A DNA stretch of 64,000 bases from contig BCIV01000011.1 in NCBI GenBank assembly GCA_001600055.1, positions 558,001 through 622,000 of the forward strand, written 5' to 3'. Both the position numbers and the translations under genes were made by a program. The notes under the pieces were generated by a model that saw only the letters and a list, made by a program, of their open reading frames with translations, had not been told where the DNA came from and did not search any database. Positions 27,196-39,876 of this stretch are shown here, one piece after another; positions within the stretch are counted from its first letter, which is position 1, and each line of letters begins with the position of its first letter. Source of the stretch: Filobasidium wieringae. Lineage: Eukaryota; Basidiomycota; Tremellomycetes; Filobasidiales; Filobasidiaceae.

Positions 27196-27289
27196 GGGGC
27201 GATAGCTCAGGGGTAGAGCGGAAGATTGCAATTTACTTCGAATCGCATCAAACATCTTTAGGTCGTTAGTTCAAATCTGACTCGTCCCT
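27196..27289 (+). tRNA. tRNA-Cys(GCA) with 22-nt intron
   Basis: The full cloverleaf folds: acceptor GGGGCGA with TCGTCCC, D arm GCTC/GAGC, anticodon stem GAAGA/TCTTT, loop TTGCAA plus A, T arm GTTAG/CTGAC. Anticodon GCA is at 27228-27230. An intron at 27232-27253 sits at the standard position after base 37. The discriminator is U73, the identity base of tRNA-Cys. A TTTTT terminator follows at about 27293. Confidence 0.95.
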
Positions 27290-27466
27290 TAGTTTTTGCT
27301 CGCGGTGTCGAGTTTTTCTTTTCTCCCAATCTCCGGTTACGCGGTCGGCTGCAATCTGGAATATGACGAACGGGTCATCGAACTGATGCGTGACTGGTTT
27401 CATCTATCTTCATGATGTTGTCGTAATACACGTGCAATGGAGTACAAGCTATGACTGTGAGACCTC

Positions 27467-29563
27467 TTAATGACCGTTAACAGGTGGGTGTTCACCGTTA
27501 GCGATGGCCGTCCAGTAAGATCCTCCTGGGTAAGTAAAGGTCTCGATGGATTTTTGGTACCTAAGGTGACAAGAGGATTGTAGATGAGTATCTGCACATG
27601 TTGAGAGGCAAGACGGGTCAAGCTTACATTTCGATACTGTATCCGACCTTCTCTCCGAGAGGTACGTTGTATCGTCCTTCAGAGTTGATTGATACAGGGT
27701 AGAGGAAGTTCTCGTGCAAGTGGCTGGGAAGGAAGGAAAAGGTCGTTCAGTAAACGATGCTCTTGAGAGAGGACATGTCTGGGACAGAAGCTCACTCTAC
27801 GAATTCAAGAACGTTTTTGTCCATGTTGGCGGAAACACAGATGTAATCGATCAGAGAGAGATGGATCTGACATGTCGGAATGCTAGGATCAGCTTGTAGT
27901 CTCGCACAGTACCATCCAATCTGTTACTCACGACATATTCACAAAGTCCAACACCTCCAGCATGAGGACAAACAGGGATCCCGAACTTGGCGGACATCAA
28001 CAATACTGCCAAAACCTCGCTGACTCCTCCAAGACGACACGAGTCGATCTGACAGACGTCGATGGCCTCGGCTTGTAACAGTTGCTTGAAGGTCATTCGG
28101 TTGTGTGCGTGTTCACCGGTAGCGACACCGATACCGTGGGGTTTCAGTTGTTTCCTGATGGAAGCGTGACCGAGAGCATCATCTGGTGCGGTGGGCTCTT
28201 CAATGAACCTGAAGATGTTTCATCTGGAATTAGAATGGCGCTCACCGAAGCTCGAAGAAACTATCTGACTCACCAAGGGTTGAGAGGCTTCAACTTCTGC
28301 ATGTACTCGACGGCCTCTGACACATCCCAAACTTGGTTGGCATCCACCATCAAAACACATCCCGTAGGTCCAGCGTTCTTTCCCTCGATGGTCTTGGGGT
28401 CGACGTTCTTCCTGTCATCTCGAATGTTCTTGGGGTCATCGATGATGGATCGAATGAGGAGTCCTCGTCGAAGATCGTCTTCCCAGTCGGCACCGACCTT
28501 GAGCTACAAGACGGAAGAGATAGGGGTAAACAAATCGTTCGTGGTATCTTCTTTTCGCGTGCACTCACCTTGAAGTGGTTGAAACCTTGTTGTAACGACT
28601 CCTTGGTCAATCTGGCGATCTTCTCATCCGAGTATCCCAACCATCCAACACTAGTGGTATAAGCGGGGTAACCTCTCTTGATGACCTCCTCCTCCCTCTG
28701 CTTCTTGGTACTCTCGTTCTTCTTCAACATCGCCAAAGCCTCCTCAGGAGTAATAGCATCCGTGATGTATCGGAAACAAACCGACTTTACGAATTCCTCG
28801 GGAGTGAAATCACAGATCAATTTCCAGAGGGGCTTGCCACGGGATTTGGCGTAGAGGTCCCAGATGGCGTTGGCTACCGCGGCCGTGGCTAGGTGGATGA
28901 CTCCCTTCTCGGAACCAGTCCATCGAAGCTGAGGATCGCTGACCACTAAGAACGCGGGGTATTCTTGAGGTCAGTATGGGTCAAGAAGTATGAAGTATTC
29001 AAGACCAGGCAGACGCACAGTAGTTGTAGGTAGCTCCCATATCGGAGAATAGTTCTTCAATCTTCTTTCCCTTGACCAGGTTGGCGACGTGGGTGATGGC
29101 GTAACATACGATATCGTTTCCACGGCCGATAGCTGTGAATGGTCAAACACCTGGTAAGCTCGACAGGTCGCACGATCAGTGAAGAATGAAAAGTGGGACG
29201 TACTGAAGGTCATACCCTGACCTTTAAGGTCGGAAGAGGTGTTGAGGACGACATAAGCGGCAGAGTAGTCACACTCCTTGTTCCTATCGATCAACGAGCA
29301 ACCTCGGTTAGCTACATATTCTGAACTACGCCAGGGAAGAGACAGCTTACATGGCATCGGTACCGTCTCCAGTAACGTTCTGCGTGAAGGGATAGGGGTA
29401 AGAAAAAACACGACCACTTGCAGACAGCCAAGTAGCTCACGGTAGGGTATCGAACATCTATGAGCGGTATCGAGAGATCAGTCTCGACTGGCTCAGCAGA
29501 CCAGCAGAATGACCGCGGCTACTTACCGTGAATTTCGAAGGAGGTAATGGTAACGTCAGACAT
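27467..29563 (-). CDS. L-fuconate dehydratase-type enolase superfamily enzyme (ENOSF1-like)
   Basis: Mandelate racemase-group enzyme, probably dehydrating L-fuconate or a related acid sugar. Exons 29563-29527, 29457-29441 (17 nt), 29379-29351, 29283-29204, 29132-29019, 28945-28569, 28503-28274, 28208-27932, 27866-27796, 27723-27628 and 27560-27467 give 473 aa, matching ENOSF1/FucD length. Capping domain [10 protein letters not shown]...AAYVVLNT; barrel motifs: catalytic KxK in NHFKLKVGAD, metal ligands in [21 protein letters not shown] and VATGEHAHN, then [13 protein letters not shown] and [13 protein letters not shown]. No targeting sequence. The upstream region holds CGG/CCG inverted motifs that suggest control by a Zn2Cys6 activator. 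Substrate is inferred from family only. Confidence 0.9.
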
Positions 29564-30051
29564 GGTTTCAAAAAGCGATTTCAAGGTTGTTCAATAAGGT
29601 AGACAAGTCGCGCGAGTATCCGGTAGCACGTAGTGAATGGTCTAGGGGACTCCAGGTGAAATGACAACTGCGACCTAAGCTGATGACCTCTCTTATACTT
29701 TCAACCAAGTCCAAGCTGGATTCAGGAGCATTGTTCATTCGGTCCGACCGTCCGGCGCAGGCCTGACTCCGGACCGCCCGGGCCGTCGTTCGTTTGGACG
29801 ACAATGCCACGTGAAAAACACGTAAAGGCCGCTTTCGACTCCGGGTCGGTCGGACCTGATTTGCGTTTCGGCTATTTTTGGGTACAAGCGGTTGCCAACG
29901 GGAGAGACTCTGTTTGCCTGTTTGTCTATATAATCGCCCAAAGCTCTCAAGTTTTGGATATGAACCCTCGAGCACACTGCATCAATCTTCTTTCATCAAG
30001 TGCATAATTAGGTCGTAAGAGTCTCATCTAGAAATATTACAGTTATCCTGG
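29564..30051. promoter_or_regulatory. Upstream region of the fuconate dehydratase-type gene
   Basis: Contains several CGG/CCG inverted motifs: CGGTCCGACCG at 29740-29750, CCGGACCG at 29769-29776 and GGTCGGTCGGACC at 29844-29856. Such motifs resemble binding sites of Zn2Cys6 activators. It also holds the 3' region of the next gene. Confidence 0.5.
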
Positions 30052-33000
30052 TCATCTCGAGTCGTCAGTGTCGTATCCTTCTTCAGCAGTCACATAACTA
30101 TTGCCCGTCAACCCGGAGAAATCAGTTCCCAACCGTTGCATAGATGGCGGTTTAAGGAATCCAGGGTGTGGAGGAAGCAATCCTTGGTCGGGAGCGCTCT
30201 CTGTCGTTCCTTCAACATAGGCAGTCGATTTTATGGAACGGCTCGAGATCGCCCTCGACGAGAGCCGTGGAGGGGACATTCCAGGTGGATGAGGGAAATC
30301 ATGAGCGAGAGACAGAGCGCCGGGTTGAACAGAGTCCCTCATCCATCCGGAATACCTCGATCCATCTTCGGTCGAATCTTCCCTATTCGTCATCCCATTC
30401 ATTGGCCTGGAACCTTTTATCCCCGGTCCAGGCTCCCTCGAAACCCCGCTCGATCTAGGAGAATCACTCCCTTCCGTCTTCACCCTTGGAACCTGAGGCA
30501 CCTCATCCAAGCTACTCGCAGGAGTAGATTCCCCTCCAAATCTCAGTTGAGATGAACTCTCACTATGAACGAATTCAGGTACGACGCTCGCTCGTGGTCG
30601 ATGGCCTTTCCCGTGAGGATTCGTAAGGAGATCCATGGAAGGGGATCGATGAGCAGGGAAGGCGGATGAGACGGTTCGTACATGTGCAAGCGCTATCACC
30701 AAACACGAGCCAGGTCAGGGATAATCTCACAACACACGAGACCTTCCGACTTACTGTTATCTGAGTCACTCCTGTTAACCAACCCATGACCAAGATCACT
30801 CCCATATTCTGTCTGAGTGACATAAGGTGATTCCAGAAACGCATTGGAAAGCAGTGCTCTCGGTGGTCGTGCATCGTCTTCGGTCCAATCTTCGTCTCCT
30901 CTTTCGAAAGATCGAGCCAGTGTTTCCTCACTCGACCTTCTGGCGTTCGTTCGACTTCCGCTCATACGGACCTCGAAAGGCGCAGAGAGGACGGAACTAC
31001 GTTGTTTAGCATACTCTGCAAAGTCTAAGACAGGCGTAGCGACCTTGATCGAAGCATGTTCAGCACTACTGAGACCTTCGGAGCTAGTCGCCTTATGACC
31101 GTGATCTCCTGTTCTTGGTGTACTGTCCAGATGAGATATGCTCGATCCTTTTGATGCACGGTTCTGACGAGTCGGGGACGCGGCAATCGGGTTCGCCTCC
31201 ATCTTCGCAAGCATGTCAAGAGATCGTCGTACAGGACGAGCTTGATGGTCGGAAGGCGTAGGTCCAGCAAGGGGAGCAGACCAGGTCGTCTCCGGTCGCG
31301 AGAAGAAGAGTTCCTGTGTGATCACAGAATGCTATTGAGATCAATGCAGCATGAAAGAAAAGTTGTAGTCGTTGAACACTCACCTGATCGTATTGTTCCA
31401 TCTCATCGATAGGTCTTCGCGGGTACGGTGAAGCCTCAGACGTCATCGTCAAAGCAGGAGAAGGCTGATCTGGTGTAGAATCTTTTGACCGTAAGACCGC
31501 AGCCAGCGGACTAAGGTTCGTTCTGATCGTTGCGGGGGCAGCTAATCGGCCGGTGGATCGCAGCGAGGTGTCAGAATCGCGACCTTCGTGACCACCAAGG
31601 AAAGGTGGAGGCTCAGATATCTGCGGTAAGATACCAGCCGCCATCAATATCTGCCGATGTTCAGCCTCTGATCTCGGTAAGGATAGTCCGGTAGGATAGC
31701 CTGACTGGTTGGTATAGGCTTTTGAAGGTTGTGGTGGAGGCAGTCCGTCTTCCTCATATGATAGCATAGCCGACGACCTCGCTCGACTGACAGCCTCTTC
31801 AAGCGAGGTTTTCTTACGCCTAGGAGAATTGCCGAGGCGACCCGCGAGCGCTCTCGCAGTGTGTGCAGGAAGAGGTTCAGGGAGAGGGCTTGCGGTACCA
31901 CGTCCGTGAGCCGGACGGGTTGGGCTCCAGGGACTTTGTTCGAAAGGTACTATAGGGCCAAGTATCGGGGGTTCGCCGCTGCCATAGCGCAAAGGAACCT
32001 GGCGAATGGTAGAGGTACTCAGGGCGATATTAGTAGGCGGGGTTCTGATTCCCGGATGCAAGGTTTCGTCAATTTTGTCGTTCAAAGGGCTTGTTATAGC
32101 ATTGCCCGATATAAGATGGCGAGAAGCAGGATGCGACGTGTCCTGTTCGGGATGAGTAGTTTCGTTCTGGGCTTGATCGTGACTGGCAAGACGTCTCAGA
32201 TCAGGTGAACTGTGATTCCGAGAAAGCCGTTGCGCTTGCATGGAAGGAGTCCGAGGTATATCTTGCGCAAAGGGATCGTTTCCTAATCGGCCGATACTTC
32301 CATACTCTCGAGGGACGTTTCTGAAAGACCTCGCTTCTGTTGAAGTAGAACCGAACGCTCGAGGAGATGTTGATGAAGCTTTCCCTGACCCTGCTCCCGA
32401 CCGGGATCTAGATCGGAGCGTATTACCAGGATGAAGGAATCCAAAGCTTCTACTGACCGGCGGAGAATCATGTGGAATTTGAGGATAAAAAGCATCAGGC
32501 TGTCGAGGACTCTTTTCGAGATTGCCCCACTCGGCGTCTTCTTCCGGAACGCCTTTTGGGGTTGGCTTCTTTAGAGCAGAACCTAGACTTCCACTCCTCA
32601 GGCGGCTAGGTCCAGGATTTGGCCGACGAGGTAGTGATTGCGCCCAATCCTGTCTTTCACGCTCCCTTGCCTCTCCCTCCTTGAGAACTCGATGGCCACT
32701 CAGAGCAGGACTTTGAGGCTCCATAGCAGTAAAAGTCACATCCCTGCCGTCTCTGCCAATAATCACAACATCGTCTAGACCCCGCCCGTCCTGAATTTGT
32801 TGCGGTGTCCCTGGGGGTGATATTAGATGAGCTACCAGCTTCGGCCGTGGGACCACGAGCTGCTCACAGGCATTCCTCGCCTCCCACCTCGTTGAATTGA
32901 GCAGCTCATTGCTAAGAGATCTCGGTAATGTGGTCCTCATCCAATGAACAGGCTGGTCTGTTCCTCTAGCTTCTTGAGCCTCCCTTATTGCGACAATCGG

Positions 33001-34105
33001 TCTAAGACCTGGCTCATGAGGATTCTGAGGAATGGTAGAAGGACCGTTCTTATTGCTTTTCTTGGATCCGCCTGAATTACGAATCCTCCTGTTTTCCAGC
33101 TCTTCCACCTGTCGCTGCATGTCGCTTGGTCCAGCTATCATCAAGACACTATTATTAGGATCCAACGATAGGTCTGGGCTGTTGAGTGTTTGTGCTACAC
33201 GAGCGGCAGTCGAATGAGTCGGCACAGGTCGATAGGCTGCTATAGAGACACCGAAAGGCGCTGAAATCGACAGACTACCTTGGTGGTGATTTGTTCCGGG
33301 CTTGGATTTCGGCGGCTTCAACGGTGCCATATAGGAAACCCCTGCATCCCGATTAGCAGTAAATAACCGGGGCTGGAAAAGCGATCGAGAAGAGGATGGC
33401 TCCGTCTTTGATCTAGTATGCGTCGAACCGTTCCGATCATTTCGTTCTAAATCCATAAACGAACCCTTTGAAGGGGTTTGAACCAGTTCCTGGATATTGA
33501 TAGTCGCTCGGTTTCCCGCCGTCAAGCTATTAGGAAAGCTAAATCCCAGGTTCATTTGGCCTATAGGTACCGTTGCGTCCTGAGACGATCGACTCGAACT
33601 GGATTTTGAAGGACTGGGTTTATATCCGCCTTTCGACCCTGAACCACTTCTGACAGCGTTCCAAATGTCGCTAAATCCTCTATGATCCCCAGAAAGGGTC
33701 GATAGACTCAGAAAGGTTCCACCAGATCCTCGCTGCTTCTTGTTCTCCGCACCCGTCTCTCGAGGAAACTCTCCAACTCCCGCAACAGGACCAGTCCTGC
33801 TAGAATAAGAACCGTAACGATCGCCCAGAGTGAAAGTGCCTTGCGTTGATGGTGATATTGACGAATCAGAAGCTGCACCAGGAGACCTGATATTTGGTTC
33901 TGGCGAATGGGACCGGTGCTGCGAAGGTCTGTCTATGAATGCCGATTGAGGCGATATAGTTGACTTTTGAACGGCTCCACCGTTTTGACTCTGATTGGTA
34001 CTGTTATGGGTCGCTATGCGTAAAAGCTCGTTCGTAGAGGTACTAAGCGATTTCTGATGGCTGTAGGTTGCCCTAATCGGAGATCCCAGGGCAGGTGGAT
34101 TACCA
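30052..34105 (-). CDS. Long Ser/Pro-rich disordered protein, function unknown
   Basis: Exons 34105-31384, 31313-30755 and 30692-30052 form one open frame of more than 1300 aa. The 5' end is not resolved: in-frame coding reaches an acceptor at 34106, and no in-frame ATG occurs before 33555, so a short first exon must lie upstream. One candidate is an ATG near 34280 spliced to an alternative acceptor. The product is almost wholly low-complexity (Ser, Pro, Arg, Thr) with many SP/TP sites, a short helical segment (MQRQVEELENRRIRN) and an end in EEGYDTDDSR. No catalytic domain was recognised. Scaffold-like or cell-cycle phosphoproteins look like this, but no function is assigned. Confidence 0.65.
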
Positions 34106-34290
34106 CTATCGTGAAGTCAATAAAGAATATCAGTCCTTGGACAAAAGCGAATTGAATGACGATTGTATGAAAGGATGAGGAAAGTTTGGGACACCGTTAT
34201 ACAGCTCCGCTCCGCCCCTGCCTTTGAGATGCGATACGCAAGGTGTCACGAGTCAAAAGGGAAGGGCTAATGGACATATGCCAGAACACA

Positions 34291-35277
34291 GAAATTTAAC
34301 GACGAGCAACGCCCTTTTGATATTGTAGAACGATCATGGGGTTGATCTCGGGGCGTGGACATCACTGCAAGACTCACACATAGTCATTTTGAACAAGTCC
34401 TCCCATCTTCTGAGTACCAAGCTTCCGTTCGTCCAGACCCTATCAACAACCTCTCTCCCGGTGTGGCTTGCCAGACTGAATCCTATCAACGGGAGCGATC
34501 AAATCACTTTACTCGTTCTAAATGTCGATTTCGCTTCGGAGTTCTTTCTTTGTGTTGAAGGTTGTTTAATGGTGAAGTGGAGCACAACCCTGGGAAAGTC
34601 GGGATAACTATAATACACACTCCATCACTACTTCTAGGGAATCGCAGCTGTACGGCTTCTCCCAGCTTGAAGGGTTGTAGGTTTAAGGGTGTAGTACTAC
34701 TTGCAGCATCTAAGAACATCTATCTGGACGAATGTTGTCCGTCTTCTATGACGCGAAGAGGAGAATAATATTCATCACGCGTTTCATCCGCCTTTGCTTT
34801 AGCCGCCGAGAGATCGACTGGAGATCAGTGTCCATTTGGTACTTGGGCTGCTTCTTGACTTAAAGGAGCCAGATGGGTATATATGACAACAGAAGACTGC
34901 AATACATTGGGGTCGTCAAACACCATGACCGTGTTACCGAGCCTGATCAAAAGCCTGGATCTCTTATCGTTGCTCGATCCAGCACTATAGGCCTTAGGCC
35001 AAGCCGAACCCCGTGTTGTACGAGACTTCCGATTCAAAAGGTCATAGATGTAGACCTTAAATGACACGAAGCCTCTAGTTTCCAGCAACTATTGGCCTAA
35101 GTCCGGCTAGCTTTTATGGAGCAGTTCATATTGCACGCTTAAAGAAAGCTGTCTTGCGGCCCGATCCAGGCAAAGTACTTTGCAGACATTAGTTCGTCAC
35201 ATTGTCGTTATTGACAACTGATATCGTCGGGGTCGTCGCGGAAGTTGTCGACCGAGACAAGAGTATTATGGGAAATG
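34291..35277. other. Intergenic region
   Basis: About 1 kb between the 5' end of the disordered-protein gene and the 3' end of the next minus-strand gene. Short overlapping ORFs on both strands look random. The first exon of the disordered protein probably lies at or just right of 34200. Confidence 0.45.
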
Positions 35278-36043
35278 CTAGATATCGGCTGTATGTGCTT
35301 CTTTCCTCTGGCGATCGTTTGATAAATTGGACGAGTTGATAAGGGAGGCTCGACTCAGTCGATCTTCAAACCGATCGAGAATTAGTCTATCAAGATAGAA
35401 CGTACAAGGGTTAGTATCGTGTGGAAGGAAGTTCATACTGCTGCAGACATACTTGTTGCGATGTATCTCCTTATCCATGAGCTTCGTTCCCTCTTCTACC
35501 TGTCTTATACTGAGATGCCCGCCCGGTAACTCATACGCCGCATTCTTCTGACTATTAAGGAGCAGACGAATAGCTGATGCCTGCGGTGTAACCTCTAATC
35601 GTGAGTCGAATCGCTTGGGAAAAGGAAGACTGATGGGCACTGACCTCCTTGTAGATCTTGTCTTCTAGATCTACCTCCTGACTACCAGCTTGAGCCCCAT
35701 TGGTTTGTCCTTCTACCTCCATAGCATCGGATGCCCGGCCGTTCGCCTTCAACATCTGTTCTTGCTGCTCTTGTAGCAGCGATAAGATATGGTCTACTTT
35801 CGGCAGTATGGGTTGAAACATCTCCTCTGGCCGCAAGGATAGCAACCTCTTATTCCGAGACGCCTCAGAAGGGACGTTCGGCACATTGTTCAGACCTTGT
35901 GGCTGCGACACGGCTTGAATTCTACCTTGACAGATATGAGGGCTATTAGGTCGAATAGGCGTAAGATACAAGGACGAAATGACGCACGGACCATTGTTTA
36001 ACTCCATCGTGGTCCCGGTATAGATAAGATGGGCGCCGCTCAA
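35278..36043 (-). CDS. Possible Mediator subunit 9 (Med9-like)
   Basis: Exons 36043-35645, 35592-35453 and 35386-35278 give 215 aa. The C-terminal half has two predicted helices joined by LPGGHLSIRQ, followed by EEGTKLMDKEIHRNKLILDR. This resembles the PGxHLSxxQ...K signature of Mediator middle-module subunit Med9, and the total size fits. The N-terminal half is unstructured except for EEMFQPILPKVDHILSLLQE. A 45-nt stretch within exon 1 (about 35947-35991) has GT-AG ends and a length divisible by three, so it may be an intron that leaves the frame unchanged. The Med9 call is tentative. Confidence 0.55.
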
Positions 36044-36307
36044 TCAGGTTGAATTGCTACGACGACCTTTCACACTAGCTAATGATTTCGACCGCTGAAT
36101 GCACTAGATATGCATGATGTGGTAATATGGTAAAGATCTCGAGACTAGAGATATGTGGATCTCCGGCAAGATCTAGTCATAACGAAAATACATATTCGCT
36201 TTCCAATTCTTGTGGCTACGAGACAGAAATCAGAGATGATAGAACGGCACGAAATGAAGTCTATGCGCTTTAGAATTCATCATGGATGTAATACATCGAG
36301 TTGCATC

Positions 36308-39300
36308 TCAATGTTGGTCAGCGGAGACATCTTTCAACCTTCCGTCGATCAAAGGCGAAACGATAGCGATCTCGTCATCCAGATTCTTGACTTCGTCCCG
36401 ATTGTGTTCGTTGACCAAATACGTCGCTTTGATATCGGTAGGTTGGGAAGGCGGACCGTTCCGTACGGTAGTCTTCCCGACTGACTCGTTATCAGGTCCA
36501 CAATTGGCCGTGGTCAGGTTTCTCAGAGACTTCCCGTCCTGAATCAATATGACCTACGGCTTAGCGCGAGGAAAGCCTTTTCAAACGATATACTCTGTAC
36601 TCACGATCGCGTCCATCTCGGACATATGCTCATGTCGCGCCAGATGCAAAGCATCTCGAATCTCCCTCGATGCATGATCCACTACATGACGGCCACTTGC
36701 TCCACTTGCAGAGATGTTGCCGTTGCTCCAGGCGGGAGACATGTGGTTGATCTTAGGGGAATGATGGTTGATGGTAGGAGAGTTTACGGGAGATCCCTCA
36801 GAATCGTTGGATGCAAAGCGAGCCCGGTGACGAGATAGAACCTTGTCACTATGCGAAGACAAGTGACGTTTGTGCTCGTCACGTAACTGTTTGTGTCGGA
36901 AGATGTATGCGGAGCCTGGAGAAAGGATACCGGCCGCGTCAGTCTATCGATCATCGAGAAACACCTGGTTGACTTACCTAGAAGGAAAGAACGGACGATA
37001 GAAGACATGATCTGCCCATTATCATCATCGATTACGAATTTATGTCCCTTGAAGGCTCCAAACCCATCGTATCCTTCAGCCATATAGTTTCGCGTGATGA
37101 TCCTATACATTCGCCCCCCCTTTTCCCTCTTGATCTCTTCACCGACAACAGCCCGTTTCTGCTTGACCTCGATTCGAGTACCATCTTCGGTTTCATAGAA
37201 GTTAACAAAGTCCTGAGGGTCCTCGTATCCGTCTTCAGAGTCCTCCTCATCCGAGGATGGGGATTGCAGAAGATGAGCGCTAATCACGCGCTGACCTGGA
37301 GGTTTAGTGTGATCCCACTGTACTTGAATACCAGCGACGATCGGGAACCGTCTACGATAAAGGTACTATATCAGGCATCTAATCAGTTGAGGATGTCGCA
37401 TTCAGCTTACCCTTCTTGTGCTGGCCATTTGCTGAGACCATTCTCCAGAACGTCAATCACAGACTGACCGTCCATCTGCAGCCGAGAGTTAAGAGTATTA
37501 GAGCTTGATTTTCTTTCAAGTTTGGACAACTACTTACATCCAGGCAGACAACTGGATCATCAAACGGCAAGATCTCCAGTACATCCCCCAGAGTGATCTT
37601 GCCTATGGAGTCGTCCTTTTCGTAAGTTGTCATAGCATAAAAGTCGGCCTCTATAAGCTGAACTCACCGGCTGGGTAGACACTATCAGCTCGGAATCCTC
37701 CAGCACAAACGATCACCGCGTCCGCTTCGCCGGATTTAATACCTTGATCGGCCTGGTCGTCCTGTATATCCGATAATCTCTCGGAGTACGCATGCATCAG
37801 GATATCCGCTACCCAGTTCCCGATTGCCGTCTCTTCTGTCCTGACAATCTCGCTCCTCACGTCAAAGGGAGTAAGCGAGAAACAGACGGGCTTGGACAAA
37901 GCATCTGAAACAGTCGACAGTAGGGATTTGACTAATGTTTCGATCCCCTCTGATGTGGGCGTTTCAGGCGTGATCTCATGATGCTTCCCAGACAAGCGTT
38001 TGACGACCTTCCTCCGGATGCTTCCCTCCGGGGTGTCTTCGAGCTCGAAAAGAGCTTCGGACAAGTCCCGGAAATCAGTCCCGCTCTTGATCAGACAAAT
38101 ATCCTTATCTTGCTCTGCGCCACGCATCTTAGGATCTCCGCGGAAACCTTGCCACTCTTTTGCCCCTTGGCCGATATAGTACATACTGTTAGATGCCATG
38201 ATTCAATCTCTCGGTTTGTGTCGATACCTCCTTGCTAGGACTTACTGATCGTGACCTCCAATCAGGCAGTCTACTCCGTGGCTGTCCCGGTTGTCTAGTC
38301 CAATAGTAGCCTTCAACTCGTTGGCCAGGGTGATGTCCTAACGCAACGCAACGCAATGACTTAATTTTAGAACAGCTCGCAAAATGCATGTGTGACCTAC
38401 ATTAGTCACTCGGCAATGAGTTAGAGCGATAATCATATCGACTTTGTGATGGCCGTTTGGATCGCGTAACCTGTATACCCGGGAAGCCGATCAGCAAGTG
38501 CCTCATCCCCTTTCTGATTTCCCATCGATTTCCTTACTCTTTCGATAGATCCAGAGCTGTCTCTTTCATATCCCTGTACTTGAAATTTTCTGGCCACGAG
38601 GCTAGAACCAAGAAAGAGCTGATGAGTTATGCCCACTGGTTCCCAAGCCTAAAGCGCGATTCTTACGGATAGTCGCGATCCAGTCTTGCTCGACCAACCC
38701 TATTATCCCAATCTTGACCCCACATCGTTCCTTTACGATGAATTTATGTACACCTTCTGGGTTGAGCGAAGTCTTCTCGTCGATAATATTGGACAATAGC
38801 CAAGGAAAAGTACACGATTTCATCAAGGTTGTGAGATGGGCATATCTATGAGAATTCCGGGGTTCAGCTGAGGATGGAGTCTTGAGAGGATATTCGAACA
38901 TACCCGAAGTCGAAATCGTGGTTTCCTGATGAGTCATGATACCTGATATCAGAGATGATGTTCAAGAAGGACTATGTGAACCCCGACTTACCGACACAAG
39001 CTGCGTCAAGCTTAAGCTCCCTTAGGATCGGTACCATATGTGAACCTCTGGTGATACTGGACTCGACAGAAGGGTTGAATACATCTCCTGCGAAAAGGAC
39101 CAACCCCTCTCTTTCTCCTCCTCTCTCCCCTAGCGCTTCGTCATCCTTTACAGACCTCTCAGGCCATTGATTACGGACATTGTAGAGAGTTTGGGCGAAC
39201 TGCCCGACAGAGATGTATTGTTGTTCCTGAGGCTTTGAGGATGAAGTAGCTGCACCATTCGTTTGAGCAGGCGAGTCTCCGTCTACATTTCGAGGAGCGT

Positions 39301-39446
39301 GACCAGCTGGGGCGTTATACCTATTGATGGAGATTCGTCACTTTCGAGAGCAAGATGGACTGCTCAGAATCTGCTTACTTCTGGGTGACACGGTAAACGT
39401 CGTTGAATGCAAGTATAGGCAGCTTGGTAATCTTTCCGGTAGTCAT
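36308..39446 (-). CDS. 5'-nucleotidase/UshA-family metallophosphatase
   Basis: Metal-dependent phosphoesterase with a 5'-nucleotidase C-terminal domain. Thirteen exons (39446-39379, 39320-38992, 38925-38904, 38845-38667, 38601-38538, 38470-38401, 38337-38246, 38185-37668, 37602-37538, 37475-37411, 37351-36978, 36915-36605, 36553-36308) give 800 aa. Metallophosphatase motifs: FNDVYRV (usual His replaced by Tyr), VLFAGDVFNPS, CVGNHDFDFG (encoded across the 22-nt exon), IIALTHCRVTND and LIGGHDHMYY. The C-terminal domain shows VIVCAGGFRADSVYPAG and ITLGDVLEILPFDD. About 220 extra residues follow, rich in His/Ser/Asn. No signal peptide, so probably cytosolic. Substrate unknown. Confidence 0.85.
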
Positions 39447-39876
39447 AGTTGAGAGCCGTTTCGCTGGGGGATCGCGGTACAATGGGATCACGCTTGAAGG
39501 GCTAGATAAATTATGTTGGACTGATCGAATGATCGATCGTCGATAAATGGATGGTATTCGATGAGACAGCTGTAACAAAGAGTGTGATGCAGGTGCAGTA
39601 TACGCTGTATATATGTGGCCAGGCTGATGAACGTATCTATCGGAGTCCAGTTGAAGGATTGATAACAGCGATGATGAAAGGAATGGATTCCCTTTGAATC
39701 GATGATGTTGACGTTGTCAATGTCGCTTTGATCTTCTCCACGGGGAATTACCTTCATCGACTCTAATTCCACCTCGAACAGGTGATTTCGCACGTTGCGA
39801 TATATATACAACCTTGGTATAGAGTACAGACCGGCCGGTAGTCCTTCTCCCGCACCTATATCAATTCATCATGCCT
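39447..39876. other. Spacer, VFA1 to 5'-nucleotidase gene
   Basis: Promoter and leader of the 5'-nucleotidase-like gene. An upstream in-frame stretch without ATG is present but is not taken as coding. Confidence 0.4.

Noticed and set aside
35947..35991. 45-nt GT-AG interval in the first exon of the Med9-like gene
   Set aside because: Its removal leaves the frame unchanged, so sequence alone cannot show that it is spliced; kept as coding in the model.
39447..39578. Presequence-like N-terminal extension of the 5'-nucleotidase
   Set aside because: The open stretch begins at TTG, not ATG; the first ATG is at 39446.
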